DNA of 64,000 nt, taken from NCBI GenBank assembly GCA_005408345.1, contig SEMN01000482.1, positions 64,501 to 128,500 of the forward strand, given 5' to 3'. Below the pieces are notes generated by a model. That model saw nothing but the letters and a program-made list of their open reading frames with translations, was not told the origin of the DNA and did no database searches. The translations under genes and the position numbers were made by a program. This document shows positions 1 through 12,734 of the stretch, one piece after another (position 1 is the stretch's first letter; each line of letters begins with the position of its first letter). The stretch comes from Macquaria australasica. Its lineage: Eukaryota; Chordata; Actinopteri; Centrarchiformes; Percichthyidae.

Positions 1-1589
1 ACTTACACACACTTATAATAAAAGGTGAAGATAGCAGTTGGTCTTTGAAGTCTTTACTGGAAGCAATTGTGAAACTGCGAAAAGAGTATTGGATGAAAAA
101 TTGATATTTGATTTTCTTATTTGATTGCAATTAAGAAAAAGATGAGATACCATAAACAAATGTTCAATCACAGGTGTTGTGAAAATGAATCAAAACTGGA
201 TTCACACAAATACAGATTAACTGTCAAATGACTTAAACTGTCATGAATGGCAGGAAGAAACAAAGTTTAAACAAACATTAAGAGTTTTTGAGCACTATGA
301 CCAGTAGCACTATGGAGCTGTTTTTCTGTGAGTGGGTCCATGAGTGGGTGTACATGGCATGTACACTACTGCTAACAATCCCACAATGCAGTGCATCAAA
401 TTTTATAAATGGGAAGTTTACCACTGTGCGGAATTATAGCCTATTATATGGGGAGTAGTGATTGAGTTAAAGAGGGAGTGATTTTGGGCACACACAAAAT
501 ATAACCTATTTTCCAAGAGCTCAAGTCAACTCATAAGTTAACTTAATTTTTATCAGAGTAGGTGTCAGTTTTTAAACAAACATTTAAATTTGAGATTAAA
601 CTGTTGCAATGAAAGTACAGCATTTATTAACTTCTTTTTCTAACTTTGAGTTTGTCACATGGGGGTAAATATTAAATCAATACACCAAAACTTGAAGGAT
701 GAACGCAGCGCTAATGAGCAGGTTCTCTGATCGACTCTCAGTCAGCATCTCTTTTTTAGCAAAGCAGAAAGATTACCACACAACATATTCTCTACAGTAG
801 ACGATAAAAGAAATAAAAACATGGTAATGCTGTTGATCCAGCTATGTAGAGTGACCTTTCAAGGCGAGTCCAGCTGGCGGTGGTTGTGTTGTTTGAAGTG
901 CGACTCTGTCTCTCTGTCTCTCTCAGTGTGAACTAGCAGCAAGCAGACATCAGACAGCCTATTAAAGACTCAATTAGACGGTCTGCGTATTGGATTCCTG
1001 TGGCTATCTGTCCTATTGAAATACCATTACAGAGAGACAGAGAGGAGGAAACGAGAGATAAAGAGCAGCAGATAGAGACAAACACACAGGCACAGAGAGA
1101 AAGACAGAGAGAGAGAGAGAGACAGATAAAGACGCAGAGGGGGAGGCAGAACGAAGCGCCTCTGGCATCAAAGAATGATTAGAGCTCGGCCAACATAATG
1201 TGACACACATAAGTTATGGCCTCGGTTTTTCTCATGTCACAGTACAAAAGCTGACATTACAGATAGCTGGCTGGTAATCCAGTAATGCAGTGTAAGAACG
1301 ATACAGTCTCTCAATTCAATAAAAGCCTCACTGATGTATTTTGATGACCCGACAAATGCATTTTACAAGAAAAAGCTTGTACATGTGCAGCACACACCGT
1401 GGTAGTGAATACAATGTGAATTTAATATTGATGAAAATAGGAATATGTATTTTCAGAGCTCAGTTTTTTATTTTGTTTTTTATTGTAAATTTGAGGTATC
1501 TGTCTTTTACACTCCTTCTCGCTGCTTTTCTCCTGCTCACTTTCTCTATTTCTGCCCCCTAATTACCGGCTGTCTATCACTCTTTCCCG
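1..1589. other. Intergenic flank, no gene seen
   Basis: AT-rich unique-looking DNA with a GA-rich stretch at about 1030-1130. Short open frames here are low-complexity translations. Nothing else is supported. Confidence 0.6.
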
Positions 1590-3004
1590 ACTCCGTTGCA
1601 ACTTACGCTCCCCGTGGACTTTTTCTTGTTTTATTGTTTCACAACACAGAATCACAGTAGATGTAATTAAGCTTTTTTGTTTTCTTTTTTACACTGATCA
1701 ACTAAAAAATAATGTCAAAGTGAAAATAAATATCTACTACATGATTTAAATTAAGTACAAATAAAAAAACTTATTAGCAGTTTTGTTTTTAAGTAATTCC
1801 TGTGCAGTTTTCACTTTCTGTTTTTTGTGTTGTGACACTTATTCTTGATGGCTTCTACTTGATCCACTGTGGCTTCGATTGTAGCTCAGTTGTATGTCAC
1901 TTTGGACAAAAGCATCTGCCAAATGAATAAATGTTTACGTTTGGGGTCATTGTCTTGCTGAAAAATCTTCTCCTAAGTCACAGTTCTCCTGCAGACAGCA
2001 GTAAGTTTCCCCACCAGTATTTCACTTTATTTTGCTGCATTCTTTCAGGGTTGCAGAGATGCGCCCCCACAGCATGATGCCACCATGGATGGAGATGGTG
2101 GGATGCAGAACTTACACCATATCTTAACTTACATTACATGTAAATGTTTGAAAACCCAATAATTGTTGGAATGCATTTCATATTCATGCAGGTGTACAGC
2201 GTGGGTATTATAAACTGACACTTTTCACAATTACTCTGCTGATGCACTCAACACAGTTGGCTCAAATTTAATGTTCAAATATGTGTTTATTAAGGGGGAA
2301 TCAGTTTTCTCTGCAGAATACTCGTTCTCTCAAAGAGCAGAGCCTTTTCCACCCAATATAACTGTGTACCATTTGCTATAAATGCTCAGCTCCTTGACAT
2401 AAGTGCCTCTGACTGAAGTAGCAGTGTAGAGTAGAAGTGTAATGGCCAGGAAGCTCAGTTTCTCTGCTACTGTTTTTTAGTTTCTGAGTCTGTGGCATGC
2501 TTTCTGACACTTCACTAGCCAAAATTCCTACTATTGATCTTACTGTACTCTAAGGGATGCTGGAAATGTCCTTGCATCCTTCCCCTGGCTGGTACGTTTC
2601 ACTTACTGTGCCTTGGATCTTTATGGGATGTTCCTATGTCCTTATGATACAGTTTTTGGCAGGAAATGTACTAAGTACGTGTTGGACCTCCCTGACACAG
2701 CTATAAACTCAACAGATGATCTTCATTTAGCTTATTATACGGCCTCTGAAAACAACTGGCTGCTGCACCATTAATGAATAAAGTTTATCACAGGAAAGGC
2801 AGTGAATACTTATTCATTTATTTCCTGTTTCATAATTGAACTTAATTTGATGTAAATTGCAGAGATTTGTTTTCGCTTTGACATTAAATAGTCTCCCCTG
2901 CAGATCAGTTTCAAAGAAGCCTAATTACATCCATTGTGATTCACTGTTGTAGAACAATAAAACATAAAAGAAAAAGTTCAAGGGGGCTACACACAAGTAC
3001 TGTA
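1590..3004 (-). mobile_element. Decayed full-length Tc1/mariner-type transposon
   Basis: Long terminal inverted repeats of about 165 bases flank the element (left about 1590-1760, right about 2838-3004); both carry the CTTTGACATTA block and the TAATTACATC block. The minus strand holds a broken transposase. N-terminal helix-turn-helix remnants read at about 2650-2530, a GGIMLWG motif at 2067-2084, and the second catalytic Asp motif QDNDPK at 1940-1957. In-frame stops and frameshifts make it inactive. The order N-terminus to DDE to left TIR is the normal Tc1 layout. End positions are accurate to about 10 bases. Confidence 0.85.
1880..1935 (+). repeat. SINE/LINE 3' tail fragment nested in the Tc1 element
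   Basis: The segment containing ACTTTGGACAAAAGCATC, followed by TGCCAAATGAATAAATG, matches a tail I recognise as very common at the 3' end of teleost SINEs and their partner L2-like LINEs. It interrupts the transposase remnant just past the QDNDPK motif, so it appears to be a later insertion. Confidence 0.6.
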
Positions 3005-5937
3005 GTTTAGAGTTCTTCAGGCCTCTTAACCTTCTCTCTCTCTCTATTTCTCTCTCTCTCCTGCTGCTCTCCTGCCCCCTGCATTACCACATTAAGGCTT
3101 CCTTGTTCCTATAGCAACCCGTCCTCATCTCTCTATCAGCTTGTATATACATAGCCAGTCTCCGGGGTATCCGTTCTCCAGCTCAGCAAAGATATTAGCA
3201 ATTATGTGCTTGTTAGGAGTGAGCAGGAGATAAGAAAGATGTGCCTTGTGTCTGATTACTTTTGCTCTACGTTCCTGGGAGAAGCCTGGGAGTCCTCAGG
3301 GGGACAGTGCCAAACCCCCTCTGCTAATCTAGCCGGGGCCCTGGTGGAAATATTGCACTTTTGCTTGTATTGGATTATTCATGCATGAAATATTGAGTAA
3401 ATGGGACTGTGGGAGAGCTCTTATGTGAGGTAATAGTTGCCAACATTAGCCACCCCCAGTCCTCTTAATGTCTCTTTTTTCCTCTTTGGACAATTTGAAC
3501 AGGCGTTTATGGGCACGGATACCTCACATGCTCCATTGTGCGGTAAATGCTTGACCAGATAAGGGTTTTGGTGTAAATCAATGCTCAATATGGATAAGGG
3601 GTTTTGGATTTTGGTAAAAATTTCAAGGTCAAAACCTCACTTTGAGTGCTCACAGTAATCACCCACACACACACACACACACACGTGCAGACACATTCAC
3701 ACACACATGCACATAAACCATCTCAGCCTGTGTTATGTGTTGATGAGACAGGAGCATGAGGGCTGTATGTGCATGGCTAATGTAATTCCATCTCACCAGA
3801 TGGCCTGGGATTTTTTTTTTTTGCAAAAACACTGGGGTTTTTTTTACTCTCCCCCATCTCATCCTCTCCCTCATTCCTCCTCCTCCTGCACCTCTTGTTC
3901 GCTTACTCTCTTCCGCTCCATCCTTCACATCCTTTTTCTTCTTTTTTCACCCTCCGACTCAATTTTCCTCGTATATTACATCTGTGGCTTCACCTCTCGT
4001 CTTCATTCCTCTATGTCGTTCTTTTTCAGTACCCATTTTTCAGTTTGCCCCCTCTCTTTCACTTCCTCCCTCTTCCCCATCGTGTGCTCTTAAGCAGGAC
4101 TCATTATCATCAATCAATGGCTGAAGTTCTTACACAGCAACTCTGGCTCCAGTCAAGTATTCTGCAACGCTGATCCGCTCACTCGCGCACACGGAAACAC
4201 ATGCTGAAGCCCCCGCTCAGTTGTTATCTCTGTGGCTGTTTGATCAGTCAGTGTGTGTCAGACATTAGACTGACATGGTTCCTATGCTCAGGGCTTTCCT
4301 CCAGAGGCATGGCGATCATAAAAGCTCATTTGATTGAATTGATGCTGCGGGCTCAGAGCGCAGGGCCCGACTGAGTGACGGCCAGGCTGATTACAATGCA
4401 CTGCAGCATGTGTCAAACATGCCAGCGACACAGTGGGCTGCATTCCAGAAGCACCACCACCACCTTCCCCTTTACCTGCTGCCCTTGGGCAAACACCCAC
4501 GTCAGAAGTCATCATCAGAGAGCCAGTCAGACGAATTGACTATTGGTGTGTTTTCTGTTTCCCTGCCTCGTCATCAAAAAGGACCATTAGGGTTGTAGCG
4601 TCAAGGGTACAGTGAAGGAGGTTTTTGTTTTGGATCGCAGCCATGCAGCAGAGTATTCAGGGGAGCTGGGGATTTGAATAGCATTCCATTACAGAGCACA
4701 GCAAGGCAGGTGATAAACCAGGTTTGCCTCTTTTGTTGTTTCTCATTTTCTGTGCCTGAGCATTATGACAAAATGTGTTTTGGTGGCATTAAACAGTAAA
4801 ATAAAATACATTTTTTAAAAAGTTAGAAAAAGGAGACTCTAGTGTGGGTTTTTTTTTCATTTAGCTCAGGAGGTTTCCAAAATAAATGTGGTGCTGTCAT
4901 GTTAAGTTTCGAGTGTGAGCTCCTTTCCTCCATATCCCCGCCAAATTTATTCTTACTGAGCTACCACCAAATGCAATGATTCATAAGTGCTGATTTATTC
5001 TAGTGTTTTCAGTTTCTGTCAGCAAAATACCTATAGTTTAAAAGCAAGAAAATGTCTGCATATTTCACATCTTTTATAAAAAGCTTTAATCTTCAGACTG
5101 TCACTCAAAGTTAAATGCATTTTTCTCCTGACTGTTCGTCAGAATTGGAGAGATGCTATGCCTGACACGTGGCTCTCATCACCTCAGCTTTTCATTTTCT
5201 ACCTTCATTAGAAACGCACTGTACACCTAAAAAAAACGAACTCAAAATATTTTAAGGTCAACAGTAAAAGCTTGGCACAATACTCCCTCCATAAATCCGA
5301 TTTATTGCTCAAAATTTTAAATCCTAGTAATCTAGACCTTCATCAGACCTCTTCCTCTCCCCCTCTTATTCTCTTTTGTTGGTTTTATTCGGCTCCAAAT
5401 TCGATTGGTTGGACAAGGGTTTGCATTTTATGACCAGTGGCCAAAAATACATTGACAGGGGTGGCCAAAGTTTTATTTTTTAGGTCCTCCAAAAGAAATT
5501 GTACCTCCAACAGTCGGCTACATACAAAACAATGCACATTCACAAATACAGTCACAGTATAAAGTACCAAAAGTAAAATCTAAATAAGCCTAAGACAGGA
5601 TTGCTGTCTCCTAAGCACAAGAGATACAGATAAGGACGCCATACATCAGTGCCAGTTTACACACATACACATCAACACATGTATCACCTGTGAACATGTG
5701 CACACCTGTGCATGCAGGCGCGCACACACACACACACACACACACTGTGGAGTCTGTCTTGGCTGACAGTGAAGTAGGGAGCCAGTCTCGGCTCTCCCTG
5801 AGGCCAGATGAAAATATATGAGATGTACACTCAAAGTTCACACTGAAATCCCCTTCTCTCACTGTCACTCCACATGACTCATCCCATCTCTCTATTTCTA
5901 CCTTTCTCTCAGACAACCCTTCACACACAAAACTTAT

Positions 5938-5938
<1 letters not shown>

Positions 5939-5971
<33 letters not shown>
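5939..5971. repeat. (CA)n microsatellite
   Basis: Pure dinucleotide tract of about 16 units. The open frames around it translate as Cys-Val or His-Thr runs and are not genes. Confidence 0.95.
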
Positions 5972-5973
<2 letters not shown>

Positions 5974-6248
5974 GTTCCCGAGGTAGAATTTCTGAGTAGC
6001 CAGAGTAATCCATTGTATTTCCTGCACATCCTTCGTACTGTACCTGGAGACGCTCCCGCATGCCTGAGCCTTTTTAATATTCTCTTTCTCTTTCCTGCCT
6101 GTCTCACCTCTCTCACTGCCTCTCTCCATCTGCTTTATTTTATCTAATATAATAGGATAATCGTGTCAGTGACCCTGACTGCTCAAAGCCCTCAGGCGAT
6201 TATGAAGATGAAACCAAGTGGTATACATAATTCTGTTGACCCGTCAAC

Positions 6249-6249
<1 letters not shown>

Positions 6250-6302
<53 letters not shown>
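6250..6302. repeat. (TG)n microsatellite
   Basis: Pure tract of about 26 units, directly followed by a CpG-containing GTACGCGTGAACGCGCG stretch. Confidence 0.95.
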
Positions 6303-6305
<3 letters not shown>

Positions 6306-8419
6306 CGTGAACGCGCGTGTTTGTGCGTGGACTACACATACCTGTATTTGCTTTTTAATGGCATATAATGTGTGACCTTGTGTCAAGGAGTTATCAGCAT
6401 TTTCCCAGTTAAGCCAACTTACCTGAATACAAAAGAGGTCTGTTGGACTTGGGAATACAAGCACAGGATCCCCCCGCCCACCCCCCCATTCTCCCACTCT
6501 CTCCCCCCGTTCCCCTCCACGGGTCCCCCCCTCCCTCATGGTGTGTGTGAGAATTAGCAAGGTTGTTTTTCAGTGCTGCACAGCCCAGGGGACGGAGCCA
6601 TTATGAGTGTTGGAACAGCTAAGAGCCAAGGAACAGATGAGTTCTCCCCTGGCTGCGTCTCTATCCATGCCTCACGCTGGTCCTGTGGGCATCCAGCCTC
6701 CATAAACACACATATTGTATAAGGCTATTCTAAGAGTTGCCCTATTCCTCCACTCTGCACCTCCAAGACTAATGCAGCTGAATAAATTCTCCAGCTTGCT
6801 TGTACATGTGTGGTTTTTTAACTAGAGAATTGCCATGTGACCGTTTACCCCGTGTTTCAGTTACATTGATCGTCTAATGGGCTCACTGTCAGAATTCCAA
6901 TATTCCCATATACACAGCACATTTTTGAATTTATGAAACACAAAGAAAACATATGTACCTTGCAGATACTTTGTGTTTATTTCTACAGGTTTTAAGATAT
7001 CCCAATCTGAGATTTCTGCCCTCCAATACTACGATGGCCAAGAGAACTGAAACAAAAACACAAAATAAGCTTCCAGTAGAGGTGACAACAATGAATGAAT
7101 AAATGGTTTGTGGTTCATGGCGTTACTGAAGTCGACTACCAGTCAATGGTATTGGATAAAGAGCAAACAATCCACGTTTATTTTGCAGTAGTTTTGACAT
7201 TCTGATTGCATGATCCCGATATTACTGCAGATATTTGCTATGCTAGCCTAACACCTAGTCAGCTTTTAACTAATTACTGGCCTGCTGCTTCAAATAAACT
7301 GACGAAATACACAGAGATGGGGTTATCCGTCCAATTGATGTGATTGTTGGTAGACACAGAAGCTGCAGTACATGTTGCCAGGAGCAATCAACATTTGTCA
7401 TGGAAGCAATATGCCAATTTTTATTTCTGTAAGTTGATTTAAAACAGCCTGTATAGTTGCATCAATCTCATCCATGCTTGTAATTTCAGGACATTTTTAA
7501 TCTCATCTACAAAACTGCCATTGGCTCAATTGCTTTGCCAGTTTATGCCACATTCATGTCATATCAGAGTTACTGCAATAACCAGTTCCCGACTTAGCGT
7601 TCACATCAACATCCGAGTCATAATTACCACTGGAAGACTCTGATTTCTCTGAAAGCTCTGATATGTCGGGCTTACCTCTTTATAATCCAGTAATGCCTGA
7701 AAACCAAGCAGCCATGGATGCCTCATGTCAGCCAAAGTCTGTCATTCAAGATAATTAAACCCAGATGTAATGGATATAGGTCTTTATTGTCAATGCACGG
7801 TATTTCTAACCCTTACATGACCAACTCTACAATCAAACAGCCGTATTGAGTTGTCCAAATTGAAAGCTTGCAAGTCGTAAACGTGGGAATCTTTTCTATC
7901 TCTACCAACCATGCCATATGACATGAACCCAACAGTAGAAAACAGCTGTCAATTAGACAATCAGACCTGTTCGAATCTCTGAAAAATCTGACATGTAGGC
8001 GATGATTTAGAAGCCAAGATTTTACTGTTGAGTTTTTGAATCTGATCTATCTATACTTTCAAAACTTTAAAAAGTACTGGGATGGAGACAGAAATCAAAA
8101 CTATCTAAACTATCTAGATACCAGTAGAGATAAGAGAGACGGCGTGTTTTTATGTAATCTGGGTGAGTCAACCTTTAAACTGGACTGTGATTGTTGGCCA
8201 TTTTTCTATTCAAGGTTTGCTTCACTTGAAAACTGCAAGGACAAATTCGATTGTCAAGTCTACCCAGCCAGTAAATGACCCGCAGTTCGCCACCCACAGC
8301 TTTAAATGCCATGCAGAAGTAACCACACGGTGCAAGAACACCTCCTCATCTTACCATATTTTGTCATGTTTCATTTCATCTCTTAGCACCAAATACAAAT
8401 GACAGCTGTAAACAACTGG

Positions 8420-8456
<37 letters not shown>

Positions 8457-8582
8457 CCTACCTTCTCCCTCTCGCTCTCTCTCTCTTTCTCTCTCCAACC
8501 TCTGTAGGCTATGAACTGGAGAGGGTATAATTTATCATGAACATGACAGATTACTTTTGGTGGTGTTGAGGAGAGGATTGGT

Positions 8583-8611
8583 CGTGCGTGCGTGCGTGCG
8601 TGCGTGCGTGT
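8583..8611. repeat. (CGTG)n microsatellite
   Basis: About seven tandem CGTG units passing into TGTG. CpG-rich tetranucleotide repeats mutate quickly, so the tract is probably young. Confidence 0.9.
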
Positions 8612-8984
8612 GTGAAGTGGCACAGGGCCTATAAAATGATATGCAGCATCTTGGCTCTGCAAGGTGGAAGGTGGGAACAGATTTGAATTACTGCTTTGTT
8701 CTTGATATGCTGGTGTGTTAAGAACGACTCCACATGCGGTCACAGATCACAATCAGCTACCCTTATACTGTACAAACGTGTGTGCGTGTGTGTGTGTGTA
8801 AAAATGTTTAAAGTGCCTGAATGTTGTGTTCACGCATTTGTGTGATTTGCATCTTTTGTGTGTTTGCTGTGAGCACCTGCAAGTATGCATAGTGCATTGT
8901 TTTTGCATTACTGTGTTTATACATTTTGTCGATGTCCAGGGAAAACCACGTATCTCTACATTTGGTGACTTAATTTTTCAAATA

Positions 8985-9110
8985 ATAAGAAGAATGATAA
9001 CTTTATTTGTATAGCACCTTTCAGATCAAAGTTACAAAGTGCTACAAGACAAAAGTGAGTTTTAAGAAGCGATTTAAAAGAGGACACTTAAGTTTGCCTG
9101 CTTGAGATCC
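8985..9110 (+). repeat. Dispersed repeat tail (TTTATTTGTATAGCACC type)
   Basis: The stretch of ACTTTATTTGTATAGCACC, then TTACAAAGTGCT, then AAGAAGCGATTTAAAAG matches a pattern I recognise as highly repeated in teleost genomes, probably the 3' part of a retroelement. A related degraded copy lies at about 58075-58160. Confidence 0.55.
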
Positions 9111-9237
9111 CCAGGCAGGAAGTTTTTCTTCACTGGTTGAGAAAATTCTCTCACTTATTTAAAAAGCACTCCACCGATCTATTGCACTCCTGTAACATTG
9201 CCGAACTCACGATAGACAGTTTGTGTGTTATGCTAGT

Positions 9238-9457
9238 TGCGGCCAATGTACCTTCAAACCGCTAGCCTCAAGCGGAGATAAGGAGCAGGCTACACAGGTC
9301 TGGTAAGCTCTCTTCTTTCTAACACCACATCCCCAGATTTTATTCATTTTCAAACTTGTAGTCTTCAGCCCCGACCAACACTGCTTTATGCAACTTTTTT
9401 CACATATGCAGTAGTACTCCCCAAGACCTGTAAACAGACTTTGATGTGTAAAATCGA
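9238..9457 (+). repeat. Dispersed repeat A, copy 1
   Basis: It shares an ordered set of blocks with 52366-52581 in the same orientation, including CAGTAGTACTCCCCAAGACC and AGACTTTGATGTGTAAAATC. The blocks between them differ by indels. The pair shows a dispersed family, probably a non-autonomous transposon. Confidence 0.7.
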
Positions 9458-11062
9458 CAGCGAAGATTTACTGTGTGTGTTTACATGTGTTTCTTGAATA
9501 TGTATTGTACTTACGTGTGCACAGTTGTGCCTGTTTGTTCTGGTCTTCACACAGATGTTTATCACCTCTTCTCACCTATCATGTCGTGTTTGGTGTGTGT
9601 TTTTGTTTTGCAGATGTGTCTTTCCATAAGAGCTCCATAACAACCAGAAGTCACTTAGCAGAAACTGGCTCGCTTCAATGCCAAAGTAAGCAGTGCTGAC
9701 CAGAGGGAAATATCACAACAGAGGCCGGGCCAAAAGCATAATAGGGGCCTTCTGGTGATACACAACAACATGCTTTTATCACTCATGTCAGTCATGCTTT
9801 TTTATAATGGGAGTTAGATAAGACATTTTCCATCAATAAATCCACCAGACAAATCATAAGAATAATTCTGTATGATTATGCCAGAGGAACATTTCTCTTG
9901 CAATAGCACAGGCAGTTACTTAAAAAGCTATGATAGTAAAATATTGTACAAAATATCAACACATTCCCACTCTGTCAAGTCAATTGAAATGTTTGTTTTT
10001 TATTTTCTTCTTTTGGGGACTAATAGTTAAGACGAAGGATCTGCATGCTCGGTATGTTGTACAGAGGGGAGTTTAAACCTTTGACCAGGGGGTAACAGTA
10101 CATACCAGTTGTTCAGTGGGCAGGACACTTCATGTGTAATTTGTTTGGCACTGATTCTGAGGAGGAATGTGAGAGTTAGATACAAGCAGTGCACCATACC
10201 GGCCGAGAAAACAGAAGGGTATGCTTTCAGTGCAAAGTGTGCAAACAGCTGCAAGTCTTTGCTTTGAATATTGTCTGTACATTTGAGCTCCAGTTGCGTT
10301 AATAATCAATGATGGTATCCACGTACAGAAAGTCTTGGACCATTTCTATGGTAAGTGCATCGATTTGTACAGGAGATCACTAGCTTTTGGGCTGAAGTCA
10401 GAAGAAGTAATTTCCTTTGTTTTGTTTTGAAGAAACAGTGCCAGGTTGTCTGTCAGTTATGATGTGGTGACTAAGTTTAAATTGAAAAGTTACACGATGC
10501 ACTCCAGAAAGACCTTTGTGCATACACAAACTTTACAAAAGAAAAGTTTGTAAAGCACACAAATTATTATTATATCATCACAATTTCAGCTGGTTCAGCC
10601 AGGGAAGGAGTTTAATATGCGTGTACTATGAACTCAAGAATGTGAGCAACTTTCATTGGAACGAATAGGGGGCCATCTTGAAAAACAGTATCCAGTTCTC
10701 TTCATGTATTCATCGTATCACAGCAAAGGAAAAATTGGGTTTATTACAACTTGGGTCTTGTTTTCCCAGCTTTGGGCATCATTCCTATCAGTTATGATGA
10801 CATTGCACTCATCAAAGTAATTGCAGAGATCTGGGAGTGATTATTCTTTTAAAAAAGTTGTAAACAAGCCAACAATTTATCCAGATTATCTAAACTACTT
10901 TATTTTGAGGTAAAACCAACATGCATCTTGACTGACTTGCATTGCTCATTAGTGTACAGTGTAAACAGACACTGCAGGGAATGAACTGCATATGAATGGT
11001 GAGAGAGCAGATTTAACTCGAACATGAACAGCTACAAACAACTCCCTGCTACAAATAAATTG

Positions 11063-11065
<3 letters not shown>

Positions 11066-11110
<45 letters not shown>
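11066..11110. repeat. Compound (TC)n(AC)n microsatellite
   Basis: A (TC) run at 11066-11082 passes without interruption into an (AC) run at 11083-11110. Confidence 0.95.
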
Positions 11111-11117
<7 letters not shown>

Positions 11118-11653
11118 ATAAGAAACAATGTATGGAACCAAACCCCATCAGCACCAGTCGCTTTATCACAGAGGCAGGAAAAAAAAAAAACTCCAGCAAG
11201 GAGGACAGGGAGAGCGGAGGAGGATCGATATTCCAATACTCCCCTGTCTGCTCCACTGGCCCCCGACGTTATCCCACATCATCGCAGCGGACACAGAGAA
11301 GACAAATGACTCCCATGTCGGGAACATGGGACTGGTGCAGGGGAGGGAGGGTGTGATGAAGGGTAGTTGTGGGCTGATGGGACACAAGATGTACTGTACG
11401 TCCCTAACATCAGCACTGACAGTGACGATGTCTTTCCAGACTTGACGGCGCGAGTGTGCTGCAAAAATCAAAGTGACAGGAAAGAGCCTGGGTGTGCTAA
11501 AATAATAGGGGAAGAAGATTGCCTGCGAGACGCAACTAAAAGCATACAACCCAGAAATGAGAAGACAAACAGAATATACTGCATGTCTTTATCAGCTGTG
11601 TACCAACGTAGAGACTGCGCAAATTGGCACCACCTGCCACAAACCCTCAAGGG

Positions 11654-11657
<4 letters not shown>

Positions 11658-11687
<30 letters not shown>
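11658..11687. repeat. (AT)n microsatellite
   Basis: Fifteen AT units. This is the main alternating A/T tract seen in the window. Confidence 0.95.
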
Positions 11688-11693
<6 letters not shown>

Positions 11694-12104
11694 GTGCACA
11701 CATACATGGGCACACTCATACACACAGTCAGGTCTCTTCCCTGCGGTAGGTAGGTAGATAGTGCAGGTAGGTGAGGCAGGTTGAGGGTCTGTATGTGATA
11801 TGTGACAGCTCACAGAGTGACGAAGAAAAGGTGCAGGAACGAGGGAAGATGGATGAAGGGGAGAAACGCTCCCTTTGTACCACAAAGAGCCCTCTGTTGT
11901 TTTTGATCTGCTCTGACTTCAAAGTGCAAAAGTCTGTTTTTATTCCCGGCAGAACTCCCTCTGTTGCCTTATCACACATCTCATTTGTGGGGCTCCAGAC
12001 AAACAGACAGCAGCACGGGGTTGAGGGCCCTGCTAGATTGAGGTTTGACAAATTAGATTTCGCAGTGATTGATGCTGAATCAACAGCTGAAACAAAGTTG
12101 AGAC

Positions 12105-12108
<4 letters not shown>

Positions 12109-12142
<34 letters not shown>
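12109..12142. repeat. (GA)n microsatellite
   Basis: Seventeen GA units inside a wider purine-rich stretch. Confidence 0.95.
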
Positions 12143-12147
<5 letters not shown>

Positions 12148-12406
12148 AGGGGAGGATGTGAAGACGAAGTAAGGAAAGAAGGAAGGAAGTCAGAAATAAA
12201 ACAGAAAAGACTAAAGAAAAAGGAGATCAAAGAAAATGTCTCACAATATTTATTTGCATCTTTCATTTCACAAGAATTTAGCCGGGCAGAATGGCACCCA
12301 TATTTATTGACAATGTCAGATTGCTGTTGTAATTTGTGGGCCGGGACTCAGGGGCGTTATGAGTAGAACTTGCAATTAGATTTATTGAAGCTTGTGTGTT
12401 CGTGTT

Positions 12407-12408
<2 letters not shown>

Positions 12409-12446
<38 letters not shown>
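12409..12446. repeat. (GT)n microsatellite
   Basis: Nineteen pure GT units. Confidence 0.95.
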
Positions 12447-12449
<3 letters not shown>

Positions 12450-12734
12450 TAGAAGTTATTGAAATGTGGGGTCCCTGTGGCCCAACTATTACAGCTAAAT
12501 CAATATTAATCAAAAACACAACTGAAGGAGCAACGCATAAAAAATGCAAAGAAATAAAGAGAAGAAAAAGAAAGAAAGTCGGAGTGAAAGAGGAGAAAGA
12601 TGCAGAGAAGCAAAGAGATGCAAGACACGGATAAGACAAAAATATGACAGAAAAGGAGAATTATAAGACAGAACAATATAAAATGGTGAAGATGGAATAA
12701 AAACAACAGAGCGCTCAGAGCAGACTTTCCCCCT

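Larger units (their letters stand above)
3005..8940. other. Intergenic flank with microsatellites, no gene seen
   Basis: Contains (CA)n at 3664-3684, a pyrimidine-rich stretch at 3840-4090, (CA)n at about 5721-5745 and 5939-5971, (GT)n at 6250-6302, a C-rich tract at 6466-6540, (CT)n at 8426-8454 and (CGTG)n at 8583-8611. The segments 3100-3480 and 6560-6800 are mixed-composition, non-repetitive DNA that could be conserved non-coding sequence. No exon with splice sites was recognised. Confidence 0.55.
9458..12720. other. Intergenic flank with a microsatellite cluster
   Basis: Holds (TC)n/(AC)n at 11066-11110, (AT)n at 11658-11687, (GA)n at 12109-12142 and (GT)n at 12409-12446. No gene recognised. 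Confidence 0.55.

Noticed and set aside
4288..4615. Short open frames on both strands around 4.3-4.6 kb
   Set aside because: No family resemblance, no splice structure, and frames overlap each other on both strands.
5611..6129. Open frame of 172 codons on the minus strand
   Set aside because: Two microsatellites supply much of its length. The rest resembles no known protein.
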